Assembly: GCA_944333055.1 (NCBI GenBank)
Contig: CALVKT010000048.1
Location: 1 to 33,760, forward strand
DNA from: an uncultured Clostridia bacterium
GTDB taxonomy: Bacteria > Bacillota > Clostridia > Christensenellales > Aristaeellaceae
Length of the DNA stretch: 33,760 bases
Direction: 5' to 3'
The notes under the pieces are model-generated. The model saw only the letters and a program-made list of their open reading frames with translations. It had not been told where the DNA came from and ran no database searches. Position numbers and translations under genes: made by a program. Shown in pieces: positions 8,589 through 15,169 of the stretch (position 1 is the stretch's first letter; the number at the start of each line of letters is the position of its first letter).

Positions 8589-9035
8589 TCATTCTTCTTC
8601 TTCATCCATGGGCGGCGCGGGCATGGCGCAGACCACGCGCTTGAGCAGGCGGACGAACTGTGCGGCGTCCTCCTCGCCCAGCGCTTCGAGCGTCTTTCTC
8701 ATGTCCTCCAGAATGCGCTGCTTGCGCTTGCGGCACAGCGCCGCGCCCTGCTCCGTGAGCGACACCAGCACGCGGCGCCTGTCGCCGGGATCGCACTGGC
8801 GTATGATCAGTCCCTTTTTCACCAGACTGGCCAGCACCGCGGCGATGCGCGATGTCGTCATCTCCAGCGCGCGGCTGATGTCGCCCGCGCTCATCGTGCG
8901 CTTCTCCTCTTCGAGCAGCCGCAGCACGGCCATCTCGCCGCGAATCGCCGTGTTCATGTTCTCAAACGGCGGGCCTTTTCGCTTGCAATCGAGCGCATGA
9001 AACATCTCGATGGCCATCTCCGTATACGAATTCAT
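8589..9035 (-). CDS. MarR-family transcriptional regulator
   Basis: The 148-residue product has the winged helix-turn-helix of the MarR family: a helical N-terminus, AIRGEMAVLRLLEEE, the recognition region MSAGDISRALEMTTSRIAAVL, and the wing with the DPGDRRRVLVSLTEQG signature, followed by a C-terminal dimerisation helix and an acidic tail. MarR proteins are dimeric repressors released by small aromatic or toxic molecules. The ATG at 9035 has AAAGGAGG seven bases upstream; a longer TTG-started version to 9059 is less likely. It is first in an operon with the two ABC half-transporters, and a palindrome-like site lies next to its own promoter, suggesting self-repression. Confidence 0.92.
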   Translation of the reverse strand: MNSYTEMAIEMFHALDCKRKGPPFENMNTAIRGEMAVLRLLEEEKRTMSAGDISRALEMTTSRIAAVLASLVKKGLIIRQCDPGDRRRVLVSLTEQGAALCRKRKQRILEDMRKTLEALGEEDAAQFVRLLKRVVCAMPAPPMDEEEE

Positions 9036-9061
9036 CGAAAATCCTCCTTTCGATGTCAACA

Positions 9062-9078
9062 GGTTAATTGCTAATACC
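9062..9078. promoter_or_regulatory. Possible MarR operator
   Basis: GGTTAATTGCTAATACC (9062-9078) has inverted ends (GGT/ACC and TTA/TAA) and lies just past the predicted start of transcription of the MarR operon, a typical place for a MarR-type repressor site. Symmetry is imperfect, so this is an inference. Confidence 0.35.
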
Positions 9079-9085
9079 GTGAGGA

Positions 9086-9114
9086 ATTATAATAGACACT
9101 GTGCGTTCTGTCAA
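9086..9114 (-). promoter_or_regulatory. Consensus promoter of the MarR-ABC operon
   Basis: On the minus strand, TTGACA (9114-9109) and TATAAT (9091-9086) are both perfect and separated by 17 bases. Such a strong promoter implies that the operon is held down by a repressor. A 10-base direct repeat, TGTCAACAGG, occurs at 9109-9118 over the -35 and at 9054-9063 downstream. Confidence 0.9.
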
Positions 9115-9157
9115 CAGGGTTCACCAAATGTTCACATTCCATCACAGGATGTTCGTC

Positions 9158-9186
9158 TTGACAGGGATATGCCGTCGTGATATGCT
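9158..9186 (+). promoter_or_regulatory. Promoter of the ABC-F gene
   Basis: TTGACA (9158-9163) and TATGCT (9181-9186) are spaced by 17 bases. Transcription should begin near 9193, giving a leader of about 215 bases before the ABC-F start at 9409. Its -35 lies 43 bases from the -35 of the divergent MarR promoter. Confidence 0.75.
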
Positions 9187-9221
9187 GTGCGCAGAGAAGA
9201 AAAAGGAGGGAAACGCCGGTC

Positions 9222-9233
9222 ATGCGGATCTGA
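9222..9233 (+). CDS. Leader micro-ORF of three codons (Met-Arg-Ile-stop)
   Basis: ATG CGG ATC TGA follows a strong AAAAGGAGGG site (9201-9210) with an 11-base gap, slightly long. The only nearby candidate start for that site is this ATG. It lies in the ABC-F leader before the terminator at 9358-9390. By analogy with other antibiotic-resistance ABC-F and erm leaders, a drug-stalled ribosome here could change the folding of the leader. Translation is inferred, not shown. Confidence 0.5.
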   Translation: MRI

Positions 9234-9253
9234 TTTCGTCTTGAACGCACAGG

Positions 9254-9262
9254 GCTTCCGGC
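9254..9262 (+). promoter_or_regulatory. Possible antiterminator arm in the ABC-F leader
   Basis: GCTTCCGGC at 9254-9262 is identical to the inner left arm of the terminator (9361-9369), so it can pair with the terminator's right arm GCCGGAAGC (9373-9381). It begins 21 bases after the micro-ORF stop. If it captures the right arm, the terminator cannot form. This is a structural inference. Confidence 0.45.
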
Positions 9263-9357
9263 CGCGCACGAGCGGGCGGTTGTTTGCCGTGCGGCGGCGA
9301 AATCGCGCTGGCATCGGGACGTCCCTCATGCACATGGGGATGTTTTGCGCGGATTTG

Positions 9358-9390
9358 TCCGCTTCCGGCAACGCCGGAAGCGGACTTTTT
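9358..9390 (+). terminator. Transcription attenuator upstream of the ABC-F gene
   Basis: A perfect 12-bp GC-rich stem (9358-9369 with 9373-9384; loop AAC) is followed by CTTTTTG. It is a textbook rho-independent terminator placed 18 bases before the start codon at 9409, so it must control entry into the ABC-F gene rather than end an upstream gene, since the upstream gene is divergent. Confidence 0.85.
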
Positions 9391-9408
9391 GTCTGAAGGA
9401 GAACCGAT

Positions 9409-10947
9409 ATGTTGACCATTCGCGATTTGACCCTCACCCACAGGAAGGACTTCTCCCGCCTGATCGACGGGCTGAACATGACGGTGCAGCCGGGAGAGCG
9501 GCTGGCGCTCATCGGCGAGGAGGGCAACGGCAAATCCACGCTGCTGCGCGCCATCGCGGGCGATGCGTCCATCCGCGCATACGTGGAAATCGGCGGCAGC
9601 ATCGTCAACACGTTTCGCACCGGCTATCTGCCCCAGGAGCTGCCCGCGCGCTGCCGGGAAATGAGCGCCTACGCGTACTTTGGCGAGGAGGAGCGCTTTT
9701 ACGACCAGACGCCCCGCGCGCTGGGCGAGCTGGCGGCGCGGCTGCGCCTGCCCGCGGACGTGTTTTACAGCGAGCAGGCGATGGGCGCATTCTCCGGCGG
9801 GGAGCGCGTGAAGCTGCAACTGGCGCGGCTGCTGCTGCGCGAGCCGGAGCTGCTGCTGCTCGATGAGCCGAGCAACGATCTGGACGGGGAGACGGTGCGC
9901 TTCCTGTCGGACTTTCTGTGCCGGTGCGGGCTCGCCGTGCTCTTCGTCTCCCACGACGAGGCGCTGCTCACCGAGGCGGCGACGGGCGTGGTGCTGCTGG
10001 AACGGCTGCGCAGGCGGCAGATGCCGCGCGCGAGCGTCTGCCGTCAGGGCTATGCGGATTTTGTGAAGACCCGCGCGGACCTCTTCGCGCATCAGATGCA
10101 GGTGGCGCGCAAGGAGCGCGAGGCATACGCGCAGAAGATGCGCCGTTACGAGCAGATTCGCGCGCGGGTGGAGCACGAGCAAAACGCCGTCTCCCGGCGC
10201 GAGCCCGGCACGGCGCGCCTGCTCAAGAAGAAGATGCACAGCGTGCTGGCCACGGGCAGGCGCTTTGAGCGCGAGGCGCAGGCGATGACGGACATCCCCG
10301 AACAGGAGGAGGCGATTTTTGCCAGGCTCGACTGCGCGCTGCTGCCGCCGAACAAGACGGTGATCGACCTGTGCCTGCCGCGGCTGTGCGCCGGGGAGCG
10401 CGTGCTCGCGCGGGACGTGCGATTGTGCGTGCGCGCGGGGGAGAAGGTGTGCATCACGGGGCGAAACGGCGCGGGCAAATCGACGCTGCTGCGCGCCGTG
10501 CGCGACGCGCTTGCGCCGCGCGCGGACCTGCGCGTGTTCTACATGCCGCAGGACCCGGACGATCTGCTTTGCCGGGACAAGACGCCCCTTGAGATGCTCG
10601 CCGTCACGGGGGACAAGCAGGAACAGGTCAAAAACGCCGTGGCGCTGGGCTCGATGAAGTTCACCGCCGGGGAGATGCACCACCCCTGCGCCGCGCTCTC
10701 CGGCGGGCAGAAGGCGAAGCTGATGTTCTTGATGATGGCGGCTTCCGGCGCGAACGTGCTGCTGCTGGACGAGCCCACGCGCAACCTCTCGCCGCTCTCC
10801 GGCCCGGTGGTGCGCGCGCTGTTTGCGGCGTATCCCGGCTGCATCCTCGCCGTCTCGCACGATGAAGCGTTCATCCGCCAGGTGTGCGCGCGCCGGGCGC
10901 ATCTGACGGAAAATGGATTGCAGGATGGCGAAATGGAACGAAAATGA
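9409..10947 (+). CDS. ABC-F ATPase, probable antibiotic-resistance ribosome-protection protein
   Basis: The 512-residue protein has two ATP-binding cassettes and no membrane domain. The first has Walker A GEEGNGKST (36-44), signature FSGGE (128-132) and Walker B ending in Glu153; the second has GRNGAGKST (351-359), LSGGQ (430-434) and LDEPTRNLSP (453-462). The charged linker at about 225-300 is the ABC-F interdomain arm that reaches into the ribosome. The LDEPTRNxSPLS form of the second Walker B is common in Firmicute resistance ABC-F proteins (VmlR/CplR-like). It would free stalled ribosomes from peptidyl-transferase-centre drugs. An AAGGAG site precedes ATG 9409. Promoter, micro-ORF and terminator upstream suggest induction by attenuation. 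Drug range cannot be told. Confidence 0.88.
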   Translation: MLTIRDLTLTHRKDFSRLIDGLNMTVQPGERLALIGEEGNGKSTLLRAIAGDASIRAYVEIGGSIVNTFRTGYLPQELPARCREMSAYAYFGEEERFYDQTPRALGELAARLRLPADVFYSEQAMGAFSGGERVKLQLARLLLREPELLLLDEPSNDLDGETVRFLSDFLCRCGLAVLFVSHDEALLTEAATGVVLLERLRRRQMPRASVCRQGYADFVKTRADLFAHQMQVARKEREAYAQKMRRYEQIRARVEHEQNAVSRREPGTARLLKKKMHSVLATGRRFEREAQAMTDIPEQEEAIFARLDCALLPPNKTVIDLCLPRLCAGERVLARDVRLCVRAGEKVCITGRNGAGKSTLLRAVRDALAPRADLRVFYMPQDPDDLLCRDKTPLEMLAVTGDKQEQVKNAVALGSMKFTAGEMHHPCAALSGGQKAKLMFLMMAASGANVLLLDEPTRNLSPLSGPVVRALFAAYPGCILAVSHDEAFIRQVCARRAHLTENGLQDGEMERK

Positions 10948-11031
10948 ACGGATTGTGGTGAGGACAAATCCATTTTTTCGCTTATTTTGCGTTTAAATGG
11001 TGTGATTGTGGTGAAAAAGAGGAGGAAAAGA

Positions 11032-11059
11032 TTGACAAGTGGAAAAAAATGGATAAAAT
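11032..11059 (+). promoter_or_regulatory. Promoter of the MBL-fold hydrolase gene
   Basis: TTGACA (11032-11037) and TAAAAT (11054-11059) are separated by 16 bases in an AT-rich gap. The transcript leader then has a hairpin: a 9-bp stem with one wobble, 11072-11080 with 11085-11093. An 11-base direct repeat, GATTGTGGTGA, lies upstream at 10951-10961 and 11004-11014. Confidence 0.7.
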
Positions 11060-11132
11060 GGAAGTGACCGGGCATGCCGGGCCGCCGGCGTGCATACCAT
11101 GATGTGATCAGGAAAGGAGCGTTTGCAAGCCC

Positions 11133-11915
11133 ATGAAGGACATCGCAGTGGAGTATTTGGGAGGCAGCGGCTTTCTGGTGACGATCGGCGAAACGGGTTT
11201 TCTCTTTGACGCCAGCGAGCACGGCGCGGACAGGCGCGCCATGCCCGAACGGGAAGCGCTGGCGGCGTTTAAAAAGCTCTACGTGTTTGTCAGCCATCAC
11301 CATGACGATCATTTTTCGGAGAAGATCTACGATCTGTGCGGCGAGAACGCGGTGTACATCGTGGGCTTTGACGTGCCGGAGCCCCATCGCGGCGTGCGCA
11401 TGAAGCCGGGCGAGAAGCAGGGATTTGGCAGCGTGGAGGTGGAGGCATTCGGCTCCACGGACGAGGGCGTCTCCTTTCTGGTGGAATACGCGGGCATCCG
11501 CCTCTTCCACGCGGGCGATCTGAACCTCTGGCACTGGCGCGACGAGTCCTCCATCACGCAGATCGAGGCGGCGGAGCGCGCGTTTTACGACTGCGTGGCG
11601 CCCATCCCCACCGGCACGATCGACATCGCGTTTTTCCCGGTCGATCCGCGGCAGGGGAGCATGTACGACGCGGGCGCGGGCTACTTTGTGATGACGGTCA
11701 AGCCCCGGATCATGATCCCCATGCACTTTCAGGGCCGGGGCGACGTGGCGCTGCGCTTTGCGCTCACGGGTGAGACGAGCCACACCAAGGTGGTCGCGCT
11801 GGAGGCGGCGGGGGACGTCATCGATCTGGCCATCCCGGACACGGACGACACCGCGCCGGACAGGAAGCTCAAGGCCCTGCTGGCCGACGAGACGTTCGGC
11901 GGGGACGAGGCATAA
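11133..11915 (+). CDS. Metallo-beta-lactamase-fold hydrolase, UlaG-like
   Basis: The 260-residue protein starts with a strand of the form IAVEYLGGSGFLVTIGETGFLF. It carries the metal motif SHHHDDHF (His55, His57, Asp59, His60), HAGDLNLWHW (His126, Asp129) and a late MHF (His198), as in the MBL superfamily. The compact form resembles the UlaG/YfhI-like group of hydrolases rather than true beta-lactamases, which are exported; no signal peptide is seen here. Substrate is unknown. The ATG at 11133 has AGGAAAGGAG some 13 bases upstream, rather far. The gene has its own promoter, is downstream of the ABC-F gene and is followed by a MITE-like element. Confidence 0.85.
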   Translation: MKDIAVEYLGGSGFLVTIGETGFLFDASEHGADRRAMPEREALAAFKKLYVFVSHHHDDHFSEKIYDLCGENAVYIVGFDVPEPHRGVRMKPGEKQGFGSVEVEAFGSTDEGVSFLVEYAGIRLFHAGDLNLWHWRDESSITQIEAAERAFYDCVAPIPTGTIDIAFFPVDPRQGSMYDAGAGYFVMTVKPRIMIPMHFQGRGDVALRFALTGETSHTKVVALEAAGDVIDLAIPDTDDTAPDRKLKALLADETFGGDEA

Positions 11916-11919
11916 CGTT

Positions 11920-12113
11920 GTTTATACTGATTTCTGCTAAAAAGGTCAAATACAGCGCGAAGCGAAGAAGGGAGTCTGAAATCCCTCAGGCAGGTTTTAG
12001 GGCGGCAGCCCTAACGTCTTCCATGATCACGGCGTAAGCGGCGGGAACCGCAGCGGAGCGTAGCGACCATTGCGGTTCTGATGAGCCGTTTTCATCAAGA
12101 ATTAGTATTAAAC
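11920..12113. mobile_element. MITE-like element with imperfect terminal inverted repeats
   Basis: The left end GTTTATACTGATTTCTGC and the reverse complement of the right end, GTTTAATACTAATTCTTG, align as imperfect inverted repeats of about 26 bases. The inside has no gene but several hairpins: AGGGC/GCCCT around 12000, and GAACCGCA/TGCGGTTC around 12045-12078. The internal 17-mer CGCGAAGCGAAGAAGGG (11956-11972) is shared exactly with the palindrome at 17477-17558. A solo end occurs at 4790-4832. No transposase is present. Target-site duplication is not obvious. Confidence 0.5.
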
Positions 12114-12117
12114 GCTG

Positions 12118-12164
12118 AAAAAAAGAGCAGGGAGTCTGAGGCGTGCATGCCTCGGACTCCCTGC
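12118..12164 (-). terminator. Terminator of the nagB-ptsH-ptsI operon
   Basis: A 16-bp stem with a single T-G wobble (12127-12142 with 12149-12164; loop GTGCAT) is followed on the minus strand by CTC and seven T residues (12124-12118). It lies about 40 bases after the ptsI stop. Confidence 0.9.
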
Positions 12165-12202
12165 GTGTTGTATGGTGGATTTGTGGAAAAAGCGGTGCAG
12201 CC

Positions 12203-13876
12203 TTACACCGTGCCGCGATCCAGCGCGGCGAGGATCTCCTGCGCCTTCCCGATGAGATTCGCCTCTCGAATCGTGCGGCGCAGCGGAAGCACCGCGCGCG
12301 GCGTCACGGAGAGCTCGTCCACGCCGATGGAGAGGAAGGTTTCCGCCATCGAGAGGTCCGCGCCCAGCTCGCCGCACACGCCGACCCAGATGCCGTTCTT
12401 GTGCGCGTTCTCCACCACCATGCGGATCAGCCGCAGCACGGCCGGGTGGTGCGGATCGTAAAAGCGGTCCAGATCGTTGTTCTGCCGGTCGCAGGCCAGC
12501 GTGTACTGCGTCAGGTCGTTCGTGCCGCAGGAGAAGAAATCGACCTCTCTGGCCAGCACGTCACTCATCACGGCGGCGGCCGGCGTCTCGATCATGATGC
12601 CGATCTGCACGTGCTCGCTGAAGGGCACGCCCTCCTGCGTCAGCTCCGCCTTCACCCGCTCGATGAGCTTCTTCGCCTCGCGCACCTCCCAGACGCTGGT
12701 GACCATCGGGAACATGATGCCCAGCTTGCCGTAGGCGGAGGCGCGATACAGCGCGCGCAGCTGCGTGCGGAAGAAGTCCGGCCGGCTCAGGCTGATGCGC
12801 AGCGCGCGCATGCCCATCGCCGGGTTCTCCTCCCTGGGCAGGTCGAAGTAGTCGATCTGCTTGTCCGCGCCGATGTCGCAGGTGCGGATGATGACCTCCC
12901 TGCCGTCCATGCGGGTGAGCACGGCCTTGTACGCCTCAAACTGCTCGTCCTCGGTGGGATACGTCTCGGCGTTGAGGTAGAGGAACTCGCTGCGGAACAG
13001 GCCGATGCCGCCGCCGTCGTTGGCGAGCACGGCGTCCACGTCTTCCGGCGCGCCGATGTTGCAGTACACGCGGATGGAGCGGCCATCGCGCGTCACGTTC
13101 TCCTGCCCCTTGAGCGTTTCGAGCATCTTCTGGCGCGCCACCTGCTCCTCGCGCCGCTGCGTCATGCGCCGCGTCGTGTCCTCGTCCGGGTCGATGAACA
13201 CCGCGCCCGTGCTGCCGTCCACGATCACGCTGCGGCCCTCGTATTCCATCCTGAGCGCGTCGCCCACGCCTACGATCGCCGGGATACCCATCGTGCGCGC
13301 GAGGATGGCCGTGTGGCTGGAGCCGGAGCCGCCCGCGGTGATGAAGCCCAGAATCTTCGACTTGTCCAGCTGGATCGTCTCGGAGGGCGCCAGGTCGTCC
13401 GCGGCCAGCAGTACGGGCACGTCGGAGGCGATGCTGCCCTGCACCGTGCCGCACAGGATGGACAGGATGCGCCGGGAGACGTCCCTGATGTCCGCGGCGC
13501 GCGCCTGCATGTAGCTGTCGTCCATCGAGGCGAACATCTCCACGAACTGATCGCACGCGCGGGAGACGGCTGTCTCCGCGTTGAGCAGCTCCTCGCGGAT
13601 GACGCCCTCGATGGCCTCCTCGTAATCCATGTCCTCGGCCATCATCTGATGGGTTTCAAAGAGGAACGCGGCGTCATCGCCCGCCTCGGCGCGCGCCTTC
13701 TCGGCCAGATCGCCCAGCTGCTCCACGGCCATGGCCTGCGCATCCTTGAAGCGCTGCCACTCGGCCTGCGCATCCTGCACGGTGTAGCAGGGCGCTTCGG
13801 CTGCGGCGCGGCGGAAAAAGTACAGCGGGCCCATGCCGATGCCGGCGGATACGCCCTTGCCCTGAATGGTCATCAT
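12203..13876 (-). CDS. ptsI: PTS enzyme I, phosphoenolpyruvate-protein phosphotransferase
   Basis: The 557-residue cytoplasmic protein starts the sugar phosphotransferase relay by taking phosphate from PEP and passing it to HPr. It has the N-terminal HPr-binding/phosphohistidine domain with GGSGSSHTAILAR (active-site His188), the PEP-binding barrel with DGGGIGLFRSEFLY and FFSCGTNDLTQYTLACDR, and the conserved Cys501 in VGVCGELG. Length is near the usual 570. Of two adjacent ATGs, 13876 has AAGGAG nine bases upstream. It is the last gene of a nagB-ptsH-ptsI operon, unlike the common ptsH-ptsI pair, and is separated from ptsH by a hairpin that may lower its expression relative to HPr. Confidence 0.97.
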   Translation of the reverse strand: MMTIQGKGVSAGIGMGPLYFFRRAAAEAPCYTVQDAQAEWQRFKDAQAMAVEQLGDLAEKARAEAGDDAAFLFETHQMMAEDMDYEEAIEGVIREELLNAETAVSRACDQFVEMFASMDDSYMQARAADIRDVSRRILSILCGTVQGSIASDVPVLLAADDLAPSETIQLDKSKILGFITAGGSGSSHTAILARTMGIPAIVGVGDALRMEYEGRSVIVDGSTGAVFIDPDEDTTRRMTQRREEQVARQKMLETLKGQENVTRDGRSIRVYCNIGAPEDVDAVLANDGGGIGLFRSEFLYLNAETYPTEDEQFEAYKAVLTRMDGREVIIRTCDIGADKQIDYFDLPREENPAMGMRALRISLSRPDFFRTQLRALYRASAYGKLGIMFPMVTSVWEVREAKKLIERVKAELTQEGVPFSEHVQIGIMIETPAAAVMSDVLAREVDFFSCGTNDLTQYTLACDRQNNDLDRFYDPHHPAVLRLIRMVVENAHKNGIWVGVCGELGADLSMAETFLSIGVDELSVTPRAVLPLRRTIREANLIGKAQEILAALDRGTV

Positions 13877-13905
13877 GGCGCTCGTCTCCTTCCATCATAA
13901 AAGCC

Positions 13906-13934
13906 GTCTGCGGCGGCATGGCGCCGCCGCAGAC
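13906..13934 (-). promoter_or_regulatory. Intercistronic hairpin between ptsH and ptsI
   Basis: A perfect 12-bp stem (13906-13917 with 13923-13934, GTCTGCGGCGGC and its complement, 5-base loop) lies between the two genes. On the minus strand it is followed only by GGCTTTTATG, so it is at most a partial terminator or an mRNA-stabilising hairpin. Either would favour more HPr than enzyme I. Confidence 0.55.
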
Positions 13935-13945
13935 CGGTGAGCACA

Positions 13946-14203
13946 TTACAGGTTGGCGCTGAAGAACGCCTGCATCGCCGGGCCGGCGACGGCTTCGTCC
14001 TCGCCCTCCACGCGCACGGTCACGGTTTCGCCGCACTTGACGCCCAGCTTCATCAGGGCCATCAGCTTGAGCACGTTGACGGCGTTGCCGTCCTTTTCCA
14101 CGGTGATGGCGCTCTTGTACTTGCGGCCTTCCTTGCTGAGCAGACCGGCCGGGCGGGCGTGGATGCCGACGGGATCCTTGATGGTGTAGACAAACTCAAA
14201 CAT
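13946..14203 (-). CDS. ptsH: PTS phosphocarrier protein HPr, with Lys at the regulatory serine position
   Basis: The 85-residue protein has the HPr active site PVGIHARPAG with His15, which carries phosphate from enzyme I to the sugar-specific EIIA domains. In Firmicutes, Ser46 is normally phosphorylated by HPr kinase to drive carbon catabolite control. Here the segment reads VNVLKLMALMKLGVKCG, placing Lys at position 46 and again at 52, so that control cannot work through this protein. GAGGAGG lies nine bases before the ATG at 14203. It is co-transcribed with nagB (48 bases upstream) and ptsI. Another HPr with Ser46 may exist elsewhere in the genome. Confidence 0.95.
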   Translation of the reverse strand: MFEFVYTIKDPVGIHARPAGLLSKEGRKYKSAITVEKDGNAVNVLKLMALMKLGVKCGETVTVRVEGEDEAVAGPAMQAFFSANL

Positions 14204-14251
14204 GGGTTGTTTCCTCCTCGTTTATGTGCTGCCCGGTGCGGGCGCGGCATG

Positions 14252-14977
14252 TTACATGAGGCTCAGCGCGTCCTCGTCGGCGACGAGCACGAAGTTGGGA
14301 TGCATCTGCAGGATGGACGCGGGCACCTTCGTGGTCACGGGGCCGCAGAACGCCTCCTTGAGGATGGCGGCCTTGTCCTTGCCGCTGACGATCATGAGCA
14401 CCTTGTGCGCGCTCATGATGGTGCCGATGCCCATCGTGTACGCCTGGCGCGGCACCTCGTCGCGGGAGGCGAAGAAGCGCTTGTTGGCCTCGATGGTCTC
14501 CTCCGCCAGGTCGATGCAGTGCGTGCCCAGCTCAAAGTGATCCGACGGCTCGTTGAAGCCGATGTGGCCGTCGTGGCCGATGCCAAGCAGCTGCAAGTCG
14601 ATGCCGCCCATCGACGCGATTACCGCGTCGTAGCGCGCACATTCGGCGGCCACGTCCATGTTGGTGCCGTCGGGCAGGTGGATGTGGTCGGCCGGGATGT
14701 TCACATGGTCAAAGAAGTTCCTGTGCATGAAGCTCCAGTAGCTCTCCTTGTGCGCGCGCGGCAGGCCGCGGTATTCATCCAGATTGACGGTGCGCACGCC
14801 GGAGAAGTCGATCTCTCCGTCCTGATACCAGGAGACCAGGTGCTGATAGGTGCCCACGGGCGTGCCGCCCGTCGCCAGGCCGAGCACGCATTCGGGCTGA
14901 TGAATGACCTGTGCGGCGATGATGCTCGCGGCCTTGCGGGACATGTCGCCGTAGTCCTTCGTGCGGATAATCCTCAT
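14252..14977 (-). CDS. nagB: Glucosamine-6-phosphate deaminase
   Basis: The 241-residue enzyme converts glucosamine-6-phosphate to fructose-6-phosphate and ammonia, the last step of amino-sugar breakdown. Visible signatures are LATGGTPVGTY, NLDEYRGL (Asp67, Glu68) and LGIGHDGHIGFNEP with Asp136, His138 and Glu143, matching the catalytic set of E. coli NagB. It is shorter than the 266-residue E. coli enzyme and lacks the extended allosteric tail, as in other Gram-positive NagB. The ATG at 14977 follows GGAGGG by seven bases; the upstream in-frame ATG at 14992 has no such site. It heads the nagB-ptsH-ptsI operon, suggesting that amino sugars enter through the PTS. Confidence 0.96.
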   Translation of the reverse strand: MRIIRTKDYGDMSRKAASIIAAQVIHQPECVLGLATGGTPVGTYQHLVSWYQDGEIDFSGVRTVNLDEYRGLPRAHKESYWSFMHRNFFDHVNIPADHIHLPDGTNMDVAAECARYDAVIASMGGIDLQLLGIGHDGHIGFNEPSDHFELGTHCIDLAEETIEANKRFFASRDEVPRQAYTMGIGTIMSAHKVLMIVSGKDKAAILKEAFCGPVTTKVPASILQMHPNFVLVADEDALSLM

Positions 14978-15034
14978 GATGATTCCCTCCATCTTTCATC
15001 CGTTCCGTGCAAATGGAAACATAGAATTGAATAT

Positions 15035-15047
15035 GATATAGTATATC
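15035..15047. promoter_or_regulatory. Possible operator over the nagB -10
   Basis: GATATAGTATATC has perfect 6-base inverted arms about one central base and covers the -10 of the nagB promoter. A repressor bound here would block transcription. The site is AT-simple, so chance symmetry is possible. Confidence 0.3.
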
Positions 15048-15069
15048 GCCATTTCGTCGGCGAAGTCAA
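15040..15069 (-). promoter_or_regulatory. Promoter of the nagB-ptsH-ptsI operon
   Basis: On the minus strand TTGACT (15069-15064) and TATACT (15045-15040) are separated by 18 bases. The divergent permease promoter lies at 15106-15135. Confidence 0.7.
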
Positions 15070-15105
15070 TATCTGCCGGCGCTTTTGTGCGCGTCATTCT
15101 GCCCC

Positions 15106-15135
15106 TTGACCCTCGCGCGCGATGAAGGGTATACT
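15106..15135 (+). promoter_or_regulatory. Promoter of the FtsX-type permease gene
   Basis: TTGACC (15106-15111) and TATACT (15130-15135) are separated by 18 bases, with the start codon at 15170. Confidence 0.65.
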
Positions 15136-15169
15136 GTAGGCAAAAGGCCCGTGGAAGGGGGGAACCGCC

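Noticed and set aside
9187-9396. 69-codon frame in the ABC-F leader as a leader protein
   Set aside because: Its GTG start lies at or before the predicted transcription start and it has no ribosome-binding site; its end runs through the terminator stem.
9220-10902. 560-codon minus-strand frame opposite the ABC-F gene
   Set aside because: Same shadow effect; no start signal and no recognisable family.
11133-11915. True secreted beta-lactamase
   Set aside because: No signal peptide, and the motif layout fits UlaG-like hydrolases instead.
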